Shown: one piece after another, positions 26,850 through 35,800 of the stretch | How the letters are laid out: the number at the start of each line of letters is the position of its first letter | Numbering within the stretch: the stretch's first letter is position 1 | Origin: Teredinibacter haidensis | GTDB lineage: Bacteria; Pseudomonadota; Gammaproteobacteria; Pseudomonadales; Cellvibrionaceae | NCBI RefSeq assembly: GCF_014211975.1 | Contig: NZ_CP060084.1 | Span: forward strand, 186,001-250,000 | Direction: 5' to 3' | Length of the DNA stretch: 64,000 nt | Program-made: the position numbers and the translations under genes | The notes under the pieces: model-generated | Told to the model about the DNA's origin: nothing | Databases searched by the model: none | What the model saw: only the letters and a program-made list of their open reading frames with translations

Positions 26850-27485
26850 ATGCATATTGAATTGAAAAAAATCGAGAAAATTAAAGTTGTTCCCGTTGTC
26901 GCCATTAACAATGCCGCTGACGCTGTGCCCCTTGCTAACGCTTTGGTTGAAGGTGGATTGCCCTGTGCAGAAATTACCTTTCGTACCGAAGCGGCTTTGG
27001 ATTCTATAAAGGCTATGGCCAAACTGGGCAATATCCAGGTGGGTGCTGGTACTGTTTCCAAAATTGATCAGGTTAAAGCCGCAGTTGATGCCGGGGCGAC
27101 CTTTATGGTGTCGCCAGGTTTTAATCCAAAAGTGGTTCAGTACTGCGTAGAAAACAATATACCCATTGCTCCTGGGATTACTAATCCAACGGATATTGAA
27201 ATGGCGTTGGATTATGATCTAGAGGTGCTGAAGTTTTTCCCGGCGGAAGCCTTCGGTGGTATAAACACGCTAAAAGCGTTAAGTGCGCCCTACGGCTCAA
27301 TCAAATTTATACCCACTGGCGGTATTGGTGCAAATAATCTATTAGATTATTTGAAGTTTCCTAAAGTCCTGGCTTGCGGTGGCAGCTGGATGGTGAAATC
27401 CGATCTGATTGAAGATAAAAAGTTTGATCAAATAGCCTTGTTAACGAAAGAGGCTGTGGACTTGGTGAACAGTTTACAAGCGTAG
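26850..27485 (+). CDS. eda: KDPG aldolase (4-hydroxy-2-oxoglutarate aldolase)
   Basis: The enzyme cleaves KDPG to pyruvate and glyceraldehyde-3-phosphate, the last step of the Entner-Doudoroff and uronate routes. The 211 aa class I aldolase has E41 and R45 in 'AEITFRT', the Schiff-base lysine K128 in 'LKFFPAEAFGG', and the phosphate-binding 'FIPTGGI'. It starts with ATG 26850 after CTGGAGATTGAGC, 59 bp from the regulator and 28 bp before the next kinase. Confidence 0.94.
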   Translation: MHIELKKIEKIKVVPVVAINNAADAVPLANALVEGGLPCAEITFRTEAALDSIKAMAKLGNIQVGAGTVSKIDQVKAAVDAGATFMVSPGFNPKVVQYCVENNIPIAPGITNPTDIEMALDYDLEVLKFFPAEAFGGINTLKALSAPYGSIKFIPTGGIGANNLLDYLKFPKVLACGGSWMVKSDLIEDKKFDQIALLTKEAVDLVNSLQA

Positions 27486-27513
27486 AGATAAGTCATAAAT
27501 TTAGGAATAAGCT

Positions 27514-28614
27514 ATGTCGGTTTTAAATATAAAATCAAAAGAAAGTTGTCAATATGATCTAGTGTCGCTTGGTGAAGTTATGCTGCGTTTGGATCCAGGA
27601 GAGGGGCGTATTCGTTGTAGCCGTCAGTTTCGCGCCTGGGAGGGTGGCGGTGAATACAATGTCGCTCGTGGCCTGCGACGTTGCTTTGGTCAGCGTACTG
27701 CGATTGTTACTGCGCTTGCAGATAATGATGTTGGCCGTTTAGTGGAAGATTTAATTTTGCAGGGCGGAGTGGATTCCTCCATGATCAAGTGGGTACCTTA
27801 CGATGGTCTGGGGCAGTCGGTTCGCAACGGCCTTAACTTTACCGAGCGCGGTTACGGTATCCGTGGCGCTGTCGGTGTTTCGGATCGCGGCCATACCGCG
27901 GTATCTCAATTAAAGCGAGGAGATATCGACTGGGAAGACTTGTTCGGAAATAAAGGTGTTCGTTGGCTTCACACCGGTGGCATTTTTGCTGCGTTGTCTG
28001 AATCTACCGCAGATGTTGTCGAAGAGGCTATGGCGGCGGCAAAGAAATACGGCACCATTATTTCTTATGATTTAAACTATCGTCCTTCGCTATGGAAATC
28101 TATTGGTGGCGAGGCCAAGGCACAGGAAGTCAATCGTCGACTGGCACAATATGTCGATGTCATGATCGGCAACGAAGAAGACTTTACAGCTTGCCTGGGC
28201 TTTGACGTTGAAGGTGTCGATCATAATTTGTCGAACCTGGAGATCGATAAATTCAAAGCTATGATCAACAAAGCCACAACAGAATTTCCGAACTTTAAAG
28301 TGACGGCGACCACCCTGAGAGCGGTTAAAACTGCCACAGTAAATGACTGGGGTGCTATAAGCTGGGCTGCAGGAGAGTTCTATGAGGCTACTCACAGGCC
28401 CAACCTGGAAATTATGGATCGCGTTGGCGGCGGCGACAGCTTTGCTTCCGGCTTGATTTATGGCTACCTTACCTTTGGTGATCCCGACAAAGCCGTTAAT
28501 TACGGTGCAGCGCACGGGGCTTTGGCCATGACAACCCCAGGTGATACCACGATGGCTAACTTAAAAGAAGTTGAAAAAATTGTTGGCGGTGGTGGGGCCC
28601 GAGTAGACCGCTAA
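27514..28614 (+). CDS. PfkB-family sugar kinase, probable KDG kinase (second type)
   Basis: The 366 aa carbohydrate kinase is about 50 residues longer than the kinase at 24912 and diverges from it. It has 'SLGEVMLRLDPGEGRIRCSR' near the start, 'WEGGGEYNVARGLRRCFG', the 'YDLNYRPSLWK' segment common to KDG kinases, and the catalytic 'GGGDSFASGLIYG'. The Gly replacing the usual Ala in GAGDS is seen in some PfkB members. Position directly after eda makes KDG, or a related keto-deoxy sugar acid, the likely substrate. Exact substrate unproven. Confidence 0.8.
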   Translation: MSVLNIKSKESCQYDLVSLGEVMLRLDPGEGRIRCSRQFRAWEGGGEYNVARGLRRCFGQRTAIVTALADNDVGRLVEDLILQGGVDSSMIKWVPYDGLGQSVRNGLNFTERGYGIRGAVGVSDRGHTAVSQLKRGDIDWEDLFGNKGVRWLHTGGIFAALSESTADVVEEAMAAAKKYGTIISYDLNYRPSLWKSIGGEAKAQEVNRRLAQYVDVMIGNEEDFTACLGFDVEGVDHNLSNLEIDKFKAMINKATTEFPNFKVTATTLRAVKTATVNDWGAISWAAGEFYEATHRPNLEIMDRVGGGDSFASGLIYGYLTFGDPDKAVNYGAAHGALAMTTPGDTTMANLKEVEKIVGGGGARVDR

Positions 28615-28625
28615 CACGCCTATTG

Positions 28626-28652
28626 AAAAAGCAGCCACCTTTGTGCTTTTTT
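28626..28652 (+). terminator. Terminator after eda-kinase operon
   Basis: AAAAAGCA pairs with TGCTTTTTT around a GC-rich loop. The T-tract is part of the descending arm. Confidence 0.6.
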
Positions 28653-28758
28653 CAAGGGTGGCCTGTCTAGGGTGCTGGATAAGCGTGAAAAGTTTTTCAA
28701 AGAGAGGTAATTTACACAGATCGGTACCTCGATCAAATGTACGTTGCTTTGTCATCGT

Positions 28759-28772
28759 TGAAACCGTTTTCA
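28759..28772. promoter_or_regulatory. LacI-type operator upstream of the reductase gene
   Basis: TGAAACCGTTTTCA fits the LacI-family pattern TGnAAnCGnTTnCA exactly, with the central CG. A possible promoter (TTGTCA at 28790, TAGAAT at 28811, short 15-bp spacer) follows. No LacI-family gene is in the window, so the regulator would act in trans. Confidence 0.45.
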
Positions 28773-28907
28773 GTGTGTTGCAGCACCTCTTGTCAATGAT
28801 AGTGCTGTGGTAGAATTCCGTGTTTTCTAGAGGCGTTTAAAAACACCTCGAAAAGTGTTGCTTTGCCGTGACCAATGCAGAGCAACGTTATTGTATCTGG
28901 AGTAGTG

Positions 28908-30383
28908 ATGAACCGTTTAAATCAGAATAACTTAGATCAGCTTCCAAAAAATATTGTTCGTCCCACCTACAATAGGGATTCGTTAAAAGCGGGTATTGTG
29001 CATCTCGGGATTGGCGCTTTTCACCGTGTTCATCAGGCGGTCTATACCGATCAAGTTTTAGCCGAGTTTGGTGGCGATTGGGGGATTGTTGGAGGCGATT
29101 TACGCTCTAACCGGATATATGATCAGTTAATGCCCCAGGACTGCCTCTATTCTGTTGCCGTCAAAGATAACGACCAGCAAAAGATTCAGGTTATTGGTTC
29201 TGTTATCGGTGTGTCGGTTGGCCCGGAGAATCCTGCCAAGTTAATTGCTCTAATGGCAGACGAAAGCATTAAACTGGTTTCTATTACGGTGACTGAAAAA
29301 GGCTATTGCCATGATCCAGCAACGGGCAATCTCAACCTTAGGCACCCGCAGATTCAATACGATTTAAAAAATATCGATGAACCTAAAAGTACACCGGGGT
29401 ATATCGTGTCTGCGCTTCAGCAGCGCAGAGCGAAAGGGATTAAGAGTTTCACCTTGCTGAGTTGTGATAATCTGCCCAATAACGGCAAAGTCTTGCGCAA
29501 TGTAGTCCTGCAATTTGCACGCTTATACGATGCAGATTTGGCCGATTGGATTGCAGAAAATACCACTTTCCCCTGCACGATGGTGGACCGTATAGCGCCT
29601 GCGGTGACGGACGATGATTTGACGTCTCTGGATGCTCAGTTGGGAATGCGTGACGAAGGCGGCGTTGTCTGCGAGCCTTTCCGCCAGTGGGTAATTGAAG
29701 ATAATTTCTGCAACGACCGTCCGGCGTGGGAAAAAGTGGGTGCGTTGGTTGTGGAAGATGTAGAAATTTTCGAGCATATGAAGCTGCGTTTGTTGAACGG
29801 CAGCCATTCATTGCTGGCCTATTGCGGCTACCTTTCCGGTTTCGAAACCATAAGCGATGTGATGACAGAGCCATCGTTTGTCGCTATGTGTAAAGACTAT
29901 ATGGACAGTGCGGGAGATACCCTGGAAGCGCCTGAAGGCTTTGATATAGAAGACTATAAACAGCAACTACGAGTGCGCTACAGCAATCGCGGTTTGCAGC
30001 ACCGAACTTGGCAGATCGCAATGGACGGTTCGCAAAAACTGCCTCAACGGCTGCTTGATACCTTGCGGGACCAGTTAAAAAACGCTGCTGATATCGATAT
30101 TATCTGTATCGCCGTTGCTGCGTGGATGCGTTATGTCTCAGGTGTAGATGAAAAAGGTGAAGCGATTGAAGTGCGTGATCCTCTGGCTGCACAGTTACGC
30201 AAGTTGTGCGACGACAATAAGGGCGACCCCGCTGCCATGGTAAATGCACTAATGGGAGTAACGGAAATATTCGGCACCGATTTAAAAAGTATTCCTACGG
30301 TTGTTGAGGGTGTAACCGGCTGGTTGAATAAATTTTATGAACAGGGTGTATTGGCGAGTGTCAGAGCCAAGTTTCCCGCTTAA
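28908..30383 (+). CDS. uxuB: Fructuronate reductase / mannitol dehydrogenase family
   Basis: This NAD(P)-dependent polyol dehydrogenase is about 491 aa. It has the Rossmann start 'AGIVHLGIGAFHRVHQAVYTD' and the catalytic K292-N297-H300 in 'KLRLLNGSH', matching the Lys-Asn-His triad of long-chain mannitol dehydrogenases. UxuB (fructuronate to mannonate) and mannitol dehydrogenase cannot be separated by motif; the neighbouring eda and KDG kinases favour UxuB. ATG 28908 is chosen because CTGGAGTAG precedes it and the length fits; an earlier ATG at 28875 lacks a ribosome site. It is a separate transcript from eda. Confidence 0.85.
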   Translation: MNRLNQNNLDQLPKNIVRPTYNRDSLKAGIVHLGIGAFHRVHQAVYTDQVLAEFGGDWGIVGGDLRSNRIYDQLMPQDCLYSVAVKDNDQQKIQVIGSVIGVSVGPENPAKLIALMADESIKLVSITVTEKGYCHDPATGNLNLRHPQIQYDLKNIDEPKSTPGYIVSALQQRRAKGIKSFTLLSCDNLPNNGKVLRNVVLQFARLYDADLADWIAENTTFPCTMVDRIAPAVTDDDLTSLDAQLGMRDEGGVVCEPFRQWVIEDNFCNDRPAWEKVGALVVEDVEIFEHMKLRLLNGSHSLLAYCGYLSGFETISDVMTEPSFVAMCKDYMDSAGDTLEAPEGFDIEDYKQQLRVRYSNRGLQHRTWQIAMDGSQKLPQRLLDTLRDQLKNAADIDIICIAVAAWMRYVSGVDEKGEAIEVRDPLAAQLRKLCDDNKGDPAAMVNALMGVTEIFGTDLKSIPTVVEGVTGWLNKFYEQGVLASVRAKFPA

Positions 30384-30406
30384 TCTATAAGCGAATAAAT
30401 AAAAGG

Positions 30407-30438
30407 AAAAGCCTCTTTAGAAATAAAGGGGCTTTTTT
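30407..30438 (+). terminator. Terminator after uxuB
   Basis: AAGCCTCTTTA/TAAAGGGGCTT stem (one G-U) with a T6 tail. Confidence 0.88.
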
Positions 30439-30526
30439 GTGTCCGCTTCGAACGAATAATCCCGAGAGGCGTACTTGATACATGCCCTGTGTACTGGTTA
30501 ATCGTACAAAACAAACTTCAGCAGGG

Positions 30527-30593
30527 GTCCACCTGAACTTATGGCTATTCTGAGAACACAATGCCGGTGGTAACGCTTGGCATCGAGGTGGAC
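30527..30593. repeat. Nested inverted repeat in gene-free spacer
   Basis: In the 292-bp stretch after the uxuB terminator, GTCCACCT (30527) is the exact complement of AGGTGGAC (30586), and inside it ATGCC (30561) pairs with GGCAT (30579). No promoter or gene is linked to it. Function unknown; the rest of the spacer shows nothing I recognise. Confidence 0.5.
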
Positions 30594-30730
30594 TGTCTAC
30601 GTCTCACGCTCTATGTAAATTTTTCGGTAATTTAAGCGTTAAACTCTTTTGGTAACCCGCTATAAATATATTGAGGTTCATAATCATGACGTTAACACTT
30701 AACAGCGATAAACAAAGGCGAGCAATCTGG

Positions 30731-30961
30731 TTAGCCTACGTTTCCAAACTCGATGCGTACTTGGCTTTTAGATTTCAAGCCGTTGCACTGATTGCAAAAA
30801 TAGCTGGTTGCGCCACAGGCTTGAAGTGTCTCTAACTCGGCCTCACAGTCGGGGCAAAAAGCGCGTTTTTTATAGCTTACTTTACAGGGTTCGCATCGAT
30901 AAAGGCCGTCTTGCCACGTTAATTTGGTGTGACAGCTTGGGCATGGGTTTGATTGAGCCAT
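30731..30961 (-). CDS. Small zinc-ribbon protein (YfgJ-like)
   Basis: The 76 aa protein contains eight cysteines arranged as CPSCHTK...CEPCK...CPDCEAE...CNQCNG, that is two zinc ribbons, plus a lone Cys near residue 49. It resembles the E. coli YfgJ family of zinc-binding proteins of unknown role. The start ATG follows AGAGAACCCT on the minus strand. It stands alone between uxuB and the repeat region. Confidence 0.8.
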   Translation of the reverse strand: MAQSNPCPSCHTKLTWQDGLYRCEPCKVSYKKRAFCPDCEAELETLQACGATSYFCNQCNGLKSKSQVRIEFGNVG

Positions 30962-31109
30962 AGGGTTCTCTGTATTCCGTGTTGGGTAATGGGGTGGAGA
31001 ATAGCGGGTATTTGTATTTATTACTTGGTTTGTATCAACTGGGGAGGCTGTGCGGTTAAGAGTTGATTGGTGGGTTGCGGGTGATTTTTTGATCGAGATT
31101 TAGGGGCTG

Positions 31110-31205
31110 TGTCGACATCCATTGCGTGCTTGCCCCACAACACCGCCGTAAATCCTTCCGTGGGGGCTTCACGTTCGCATCCCTGCAAGCGAGAGTTTGT
31201 GGAGT
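31110..31205. repeat. Dispersed repeat, copy A
   Basis: This copy shares a 32-nt identical core (31129-31151 region, TGCTTGCCCCACAACACCGC and flanks) and the tail GCGAGAGTTTGTGGAG with copy B. It carries an extra internal segment of about 20 nt absent from copy B. No coding sense is evident; the open frame on the minus strand here is a by-product. Confidence 0.7.
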
Positions 31206-31272
31206 AAACCCCCAATCGATGTTTTGGAGAGTTGTGGCGATGGCTTAGTTGTGAAGCTGGTGTCGGGTTGGT

Positions 31273-31570
31273 CAGAAGCCTATCCGGGAGGGGCAGAGGC
31301 CTATCCGGAGGGGTCAGAAGTCTATCCGGAGGGGGCAGAAGTCTATCTGGGAGGGGCAGAGGCCTATCCGGAGGGGTCAGAAGTCTATCCGGAGGGGGCA
31401 GAAGCCTATCCGGAGGGGGCCAGAACCTTATCCGGGAGGGTCGGAAGTCTATCCGGGTTGGGCTAGAACCCTATCCGGGAGGGGCAGAAGTCTATCCGGA
31501 TGGGTCAGAAGTCTATCCGGTTTGGGTCAGAACCTTATCCGGGAGGGTCAGAACTCTATTCGGGTTGGGT
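31273..31570. repeat. Tandem array of about 14 units of 21 bp
   Basis: Units of the form CAGAAGTCTATCCGGAGGGG (20-23 bp) are repeated about 14 times, with later units more divergent. The array lies between dispersed-repeat copies A and B. Because the usual period is a multiple of three and the unit has no stop, two frames stay open (7-residue repeats such as EVYPEGA), but period changes shift the frame and no ribosome site is seen, so I read it as a minisatellite, not a gene. Confidence 0.85.
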
Positions 31571-31649
31571 CATCGACATCAAGGAAGGGTCATCCACTCG
31601 TTCCCCTATCGTCTGTGGGCAGTTAGATTGCGCAGCGTTGATCAAGTTA

Positions 31650-31722
31650 GTGCCGACACCCATTGCGTGCTTGCCCCACAACACCGCCGTAAACCCATCC
31701 CTAGGGGCGAGAGTTTGTGGAG
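31650..31722. repeat. Dispersed repeat, copy B
   Basis: Second copy, same orientation as copy A, with the core CATTGCGTGCTTGCCCCACA and the continuing ACACCGCCGTAAA, then the shared tail GCGAGAGTTTGTGGAG. It lacks the internal segment of copy A. Confidence 0.7.
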
Positions 31723-31740
31723 CAAGCCTTGCGAATAATG

Positions 31741-32219
31741 GTGGGCTTCCCTGGAAAGAAAAGGGTGTTGTTTTACGGTTAAGCAGCGGAAAGTGTTGAA
31801 GCTACTGGGCGTAACTTTTTACCTTGCGAAGGCCTACTAACGCGTGCGCATCTGGGCTTACATTACATCGAAAAACAACATTAAATTTACCGGTATAGTT
31901 AACCAGTACAATAATGATATTGGGGATTTTCAGCGAGTAGGATAATGGGAAAATAACAACAAAACCTATAACTGATTGATTTAAGAAAAAAACCTTGTCC
32001 AGTGTGCAGTATTGTGTATTACGTAATGGACAGAAGAGGCCTAAAAAGTAGCATTAAATGGCAAAGTGGGAAATGCCAATAATGCGCAGTATTCAGAAAA
32101 TACCGCCTAAGTTATTTATCTTAATAGAAAGGAAAGTTTATCCAGTTTGTCTGATACAGTATATTAATGGACAAAGTGCCCGTCATAACTTGGTGATGCG
32201 TAAATTGGAAAGATGAGAT
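31741..32219. other. Gene-free AT-rich stretch with a diverged 40-bp repeat pair
   Basis: No credible gene. Two similar segments, 31996-32036 and 32139-32175, both run from TCCAGT to AATGGACA; the first also has a TGTCCA/TGGACA inverted end. Small perfect hairpins (TGGCA/TGCCA, GTATT/AATAC) lie between them. An SD-like GAAAGATGAGA ends the stretch before the next gene. Confidence 0.4.
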
Positions 32220-32582
32220 ATGAATATATATAGTGCTCCTTCATCAATATTGGGAGAGGGGAATAGTAGTTTTGCCAAGCAGAAGTACCCGTGGCTGATG
32301 GCTGCTGTAAATGTTCTTTTTTTTTGTGCATTTTTGCTTTTTGTTCAGGATTTTGAGGAACCTTCGAATGACAAATATAGTTTTCTGAAGTTCGTGGGTA
32401 TCGGAATGCTGGTGGTGCTATTTGTACAAAACGTTATTGCGTTTATTGTTGGTGCCATTTTGTCGAGGATTAAAACCTATGGCATCGTATATGCTTACTA
32501 TAAGAGCGCTAGACGGATCTATATTGGAGCACCATTTTTAACAGTTGTTTTTATTGTAGCTTCGTTTTTTTTGTGGGGGTAA
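32220..32582 (+). CDS. Small membrane protein, possible gene-cassette product
   Basis: The 120 aa protein has three predicted membrane segments (about residues 27-43, 57-78 and 101-118), an N-terminal cytoplasmic tail, and a basic loop 'RIKTYGIVYAYYKSARR' between the second and third. No family recognised. ATG 32220 is preceded by GGAAAGATGAGAT. An attC-like palindromic site begins two bases after the stop codon, the arrangement found in integron gene cassettes, whose products are often small membrane or hypothetical proteins. No integrase lies in the window. Confidence 0.65.
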   Translation: MNIYSAPSSILGEGNSSFAKQKYPWLMAAVNVLFFCAFLLFVQDFEEPSNDKYSFLKFVGIGMLVVLFVQNVIAFIVGAILSRIKTYGIVYAYYKSARRIYIGAPFLTVVFIVASFFLWG

Positions 32583-32584
32583 GT

Positions 32585-32659
32585 GCATAACAGTGCGCAT
32601 CAATACGCTCGCTTCGCGAGCCGGACTTCCGCAAGCTGCGCTTGCTACAGCCGTTGCGG
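32585..32659. other. attC-like recombination site
   Basis: The site begins GCATAAC (R''-like) and ends CCGTTGCGG (R'-like G-TT core), about 75 nt. Inside are two perfect 6-bp hairpins, GCTCGC/GCGAGC and GCAAGC/GCTTGC. The form recalls attC sites of chromosomal integrons, but the outer boxes pair imperfectly (GTTGCGG where GTTATGC would match). It could instead be a diverged or decayed site, or an unrelated repeat. Confidence 0.38.
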
Positions 32660-32795
32660 AGCGTCTCTGTGAATCTGGCCTGATTCTGCATTCGGATCAA
32701 GGGGTTTGAGTATCGTGCAGCAGAATACGTGTTGGCGATTTTTAGCGGGTAAGACCACTAATTTTTTCCACGAGGGACGGAAAGGAGATAAAGGG

Positions 32796-32831
32796 AAAAA
32801 TAATCCGACAGATCTCTGCCGGATTATTTTT
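32796..32831. terminator. Bidirectional terminator at the GH74 gene end
   Basis: A 12-bp stem AAAAATAATCCG/CGGATTATTTTT, extended by CAGA/TCTG, with A- and T-runs on the two sides. It ends the minus-strand GH74 transcript. Confidence 0.85.
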
Positions 32832-32837
32832 AGAGGC

Positions 32838-35800
32838 TTATTGAACAGTACAGATGGGTGTATTCACACTACCATCTGATGTGCCTTGCAGCCCAAAAGA
32901 TGCAGATTGACCTGGCGCTAGATTTCCATTCCATGAAACATTACTGGCTGTAACCACATCTCCCGACGTGGATAGCAATGCATTCCAACTCCCGGATAAC
33001 TGCGGACTTTCGCCGAAATCTAGGTGAATGGTCCAGCCACTAATACTCACATCACTGCCATTAGTGACCGTTACGCTCATCTGATAACCAGATCCCCATT
33101 CATTCACAGTGTCAGCCGCACAAGTCACTCCGCCAGATGAACTACTCGAAGAAGAGCTGGAGGAAGAGCTGCTTGAACTTGACGAGGAGCTACTTGAGCT
33201 TGACGAGGAGCTGCTTGAGCTTGACGAGGAACTGCTTGAACTTGACGAGGAGCTACTTGAGCTTGACGAGGAGCTGCTTGAGCTTGACGAGGAGCTACCA
33301 CCCACAATGCCATAAGGGGACGGCTGATTGCTACAGGTACTCGCAGCGATACAGCTTTGCTGGTCTTCCCACCCCCATCCACTGGTTGTCGTTACACATA
33401 ACGGATAGGTTGTACCATACCAATTACATTGTTGGGATGTACCATCCGAGGAGCTTGAAGAGCTGCTGGAACTTGAAGAGCTACTGCTCGATGAAGAGCT
33501 GCTGGAACTTGAAGAGCTACTGCTGGAGGACGAGCTAGAACTTGATGAACTGCTACTTGAAGAAGAGCTAGATCCACCAAGCGTATCGGCCATTAATATA
33601 CCGCGGCCATTGGTACCCAAATAAACACGACCGTATATACGCGGGTCGCCGGTCAGCGCTTCGCCCATATTGCCAAACTGATGCGCATCATCGTTAATAC
33701 GCACCCAAGTTGCACCTTCATCATTTGAACGAAATACACCACGAACGCCATCAATTTTTGCGACGATATACACGGCATGATATTCACTACCTGGCGCTGC
33801 CATACCGAAACCGACGTTATCGCCTTGCTCTACATTTTCCAGTTTGCTAAAGGTCTCGCCCGAATCCGTTGACCGCCATAATCCATAAGGTTCGTCATCA
33901 CCATTACCACCTCCGGCTAACCAAATATCCCCTTCATAGCCAGGCGCCGCCTTAAACTGTAGATGTCCACCGGTTGGCAAACCTGAGGCTAGAGACGAAA
34001 CGAAGCTGGCACCACTATCACTGGAAATATAAAAAGTACCACCACTCAAAGCGTAGAATTTTTTAGGGTTAACGCGATCAGATCGAACTTTTGCGCCATC
34101 TGGCACTCCGGCAGACGCTGTCCAAGAGCTGCCATAAGTTGTCGAGTAATAAACACTTGATCCACCGGGGCTCCACACAATGGTGCTGCCATCTGCAGCT
34201 AGTGCAACCGTACCACCGCTAGTGGGGGCACCGGCATTAGAGGCTTGCCACCAAGCATCACCACTGGATGTTGAAACACCGATATACACGAAACCATCGG
34301 GCGTATCGCCCACAGGATGACCCACACGAACCATGGTTCCCGGATTCAATTCTGCAAAATCAATACTCGTTGTTGTACCAAAATCGGGGGCTTGGAACAT
34401 CATCTCGGGCACAACGGTTAAATCATTATGTTTAAAGCCACCAATATCCCCCAGGGCAGAAAAAAGATGTGCTCCTTCCGGCGGGCTTACCAAATCTTGT
34501 ACTGCGGTTTCTTCCAGCCCCTTCACCATGGTACGAATACTTATTTGCTCGTCGTTATCCCATGCGGTTAAATTAGTTGCGCCGTAAATAGTAGCGCCCG
34601 TTCCGTACATGAAGCGATCAGAATTAAACGGGTCGATTTCTACTGATTCATTCATCCAACCCAACTTGGGCACAGTTTCTGGAGGCTGAGGGTTTGCGCC
34701 CCACGTTAGCCAAGGTGTCTCCGAAATATCTATAGTGTAACGCTTGGTTTGTGATGGATAACCATCCCAATCCCAAATTCGAGTCCACGTATCACCACCA
34801 TCGGTCGTCCGAAATAAAATCATGTCCGGCCACCAAGAGTTCACCGAAGCGACCATTAATGTCGAAGGATTTTGTCGGTCGATAGTCAAACCACCGTAGC
34901 CAAAATAGAGATCGCCACTTGCTATCGTCATGGGCGTAATATCTTTCCACTCGCCGGTCGCAATTGTGTACTTCCAAACTTCGCCAGCCTCACCATCATA
35001 AGGACCACCGGTATCACTAGTGGCAACATAGAGATATCCATTCTCGTGATCTACTACACCCTTGTGAGGAATATATCCCACCGGAGCACCAGGAATTTCT
35101 TCCCACGTTGCACCACCATCTGTACTTTGATAAAGCGCATTTTCCAAATCCGCAACGCCTACAAAAATACGGCTAGATCCGCTACCCGGTGTTCCAGAGC
35201 TTTTGTCGAAACTCACCCAAACCACGCCCTGAATTTTATTGAGATAATCAAACTCATCTTCTGGGTCTTGAATATAAGTTCCAGGATTAGGGAAATTGGT
35301 AACTTCATTCCAGGTTACGCCATAGTCGGTACTGCGCCATAAACCCTCGCCCAGTTCCGCACCGAAATAAATCGTACTGTTATCATTAGGGTCGATCCGC
35401 AGGCGCTCTCCCATACCGCGACCAACCATATTGCCACCCACTTTGAAAGGCAGCTCCGTAGCTTGCCAAGTGGCTCCCTTATCCGAAGATCGAACAATCG
35501 CGCCGTTGTTGGGGTCCCAACTATTGGTATACATACCCACTGCAGCGTAAACACGATTAGTATCAACGGGGTCAGTGGCCATACTTAACACGCCATTCCA
35601 GCCCCAGTTATCCCAACTTACCCAGTCCATAATGGGCAACCAGCGTTGGCCCGACTCTTCCCAACGGTAAGCGCCGCCGATATCGGTACGTGCATAAATC
35701 AAATTGGGTTCAGACTGGTTGAACACAATACCCGGCACAAATCCACCACCATCGATGCGAACATTTTCCCAGCTATGAGGCTCCGATGGAGCGGCACTCA

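Noticed and set aside
30686..30832. 48-codon frame starting MTLTLNSDK, with GAGG upstream
   Set aside because: More than half of it overlaps the zinc-ribbon gene on the other strand and it has no family likeness; kept only as a weak possibility.
31273..31570. CRISPR array
   Set aside because: The units are contiguous with no unique spacers between repeats, and no cas genes are present.
31232..31738. 168-codon frame with Leu-Ser-Gly repeats, and an overlapping frame with YPEGA repeats
   Set aside because: Both result from a stop-free tandem array with a period near 21 bp. No start context, and the period changes shift frame within the array.
33109..33315. Acidic Glu/Leu-repeat open frame on the plus strand
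   Set aside because: It is the antisense of the poly-Ser linker repeats of the GH74 gene; no ribosome site and the pattern follows from the 21-bp repeat.
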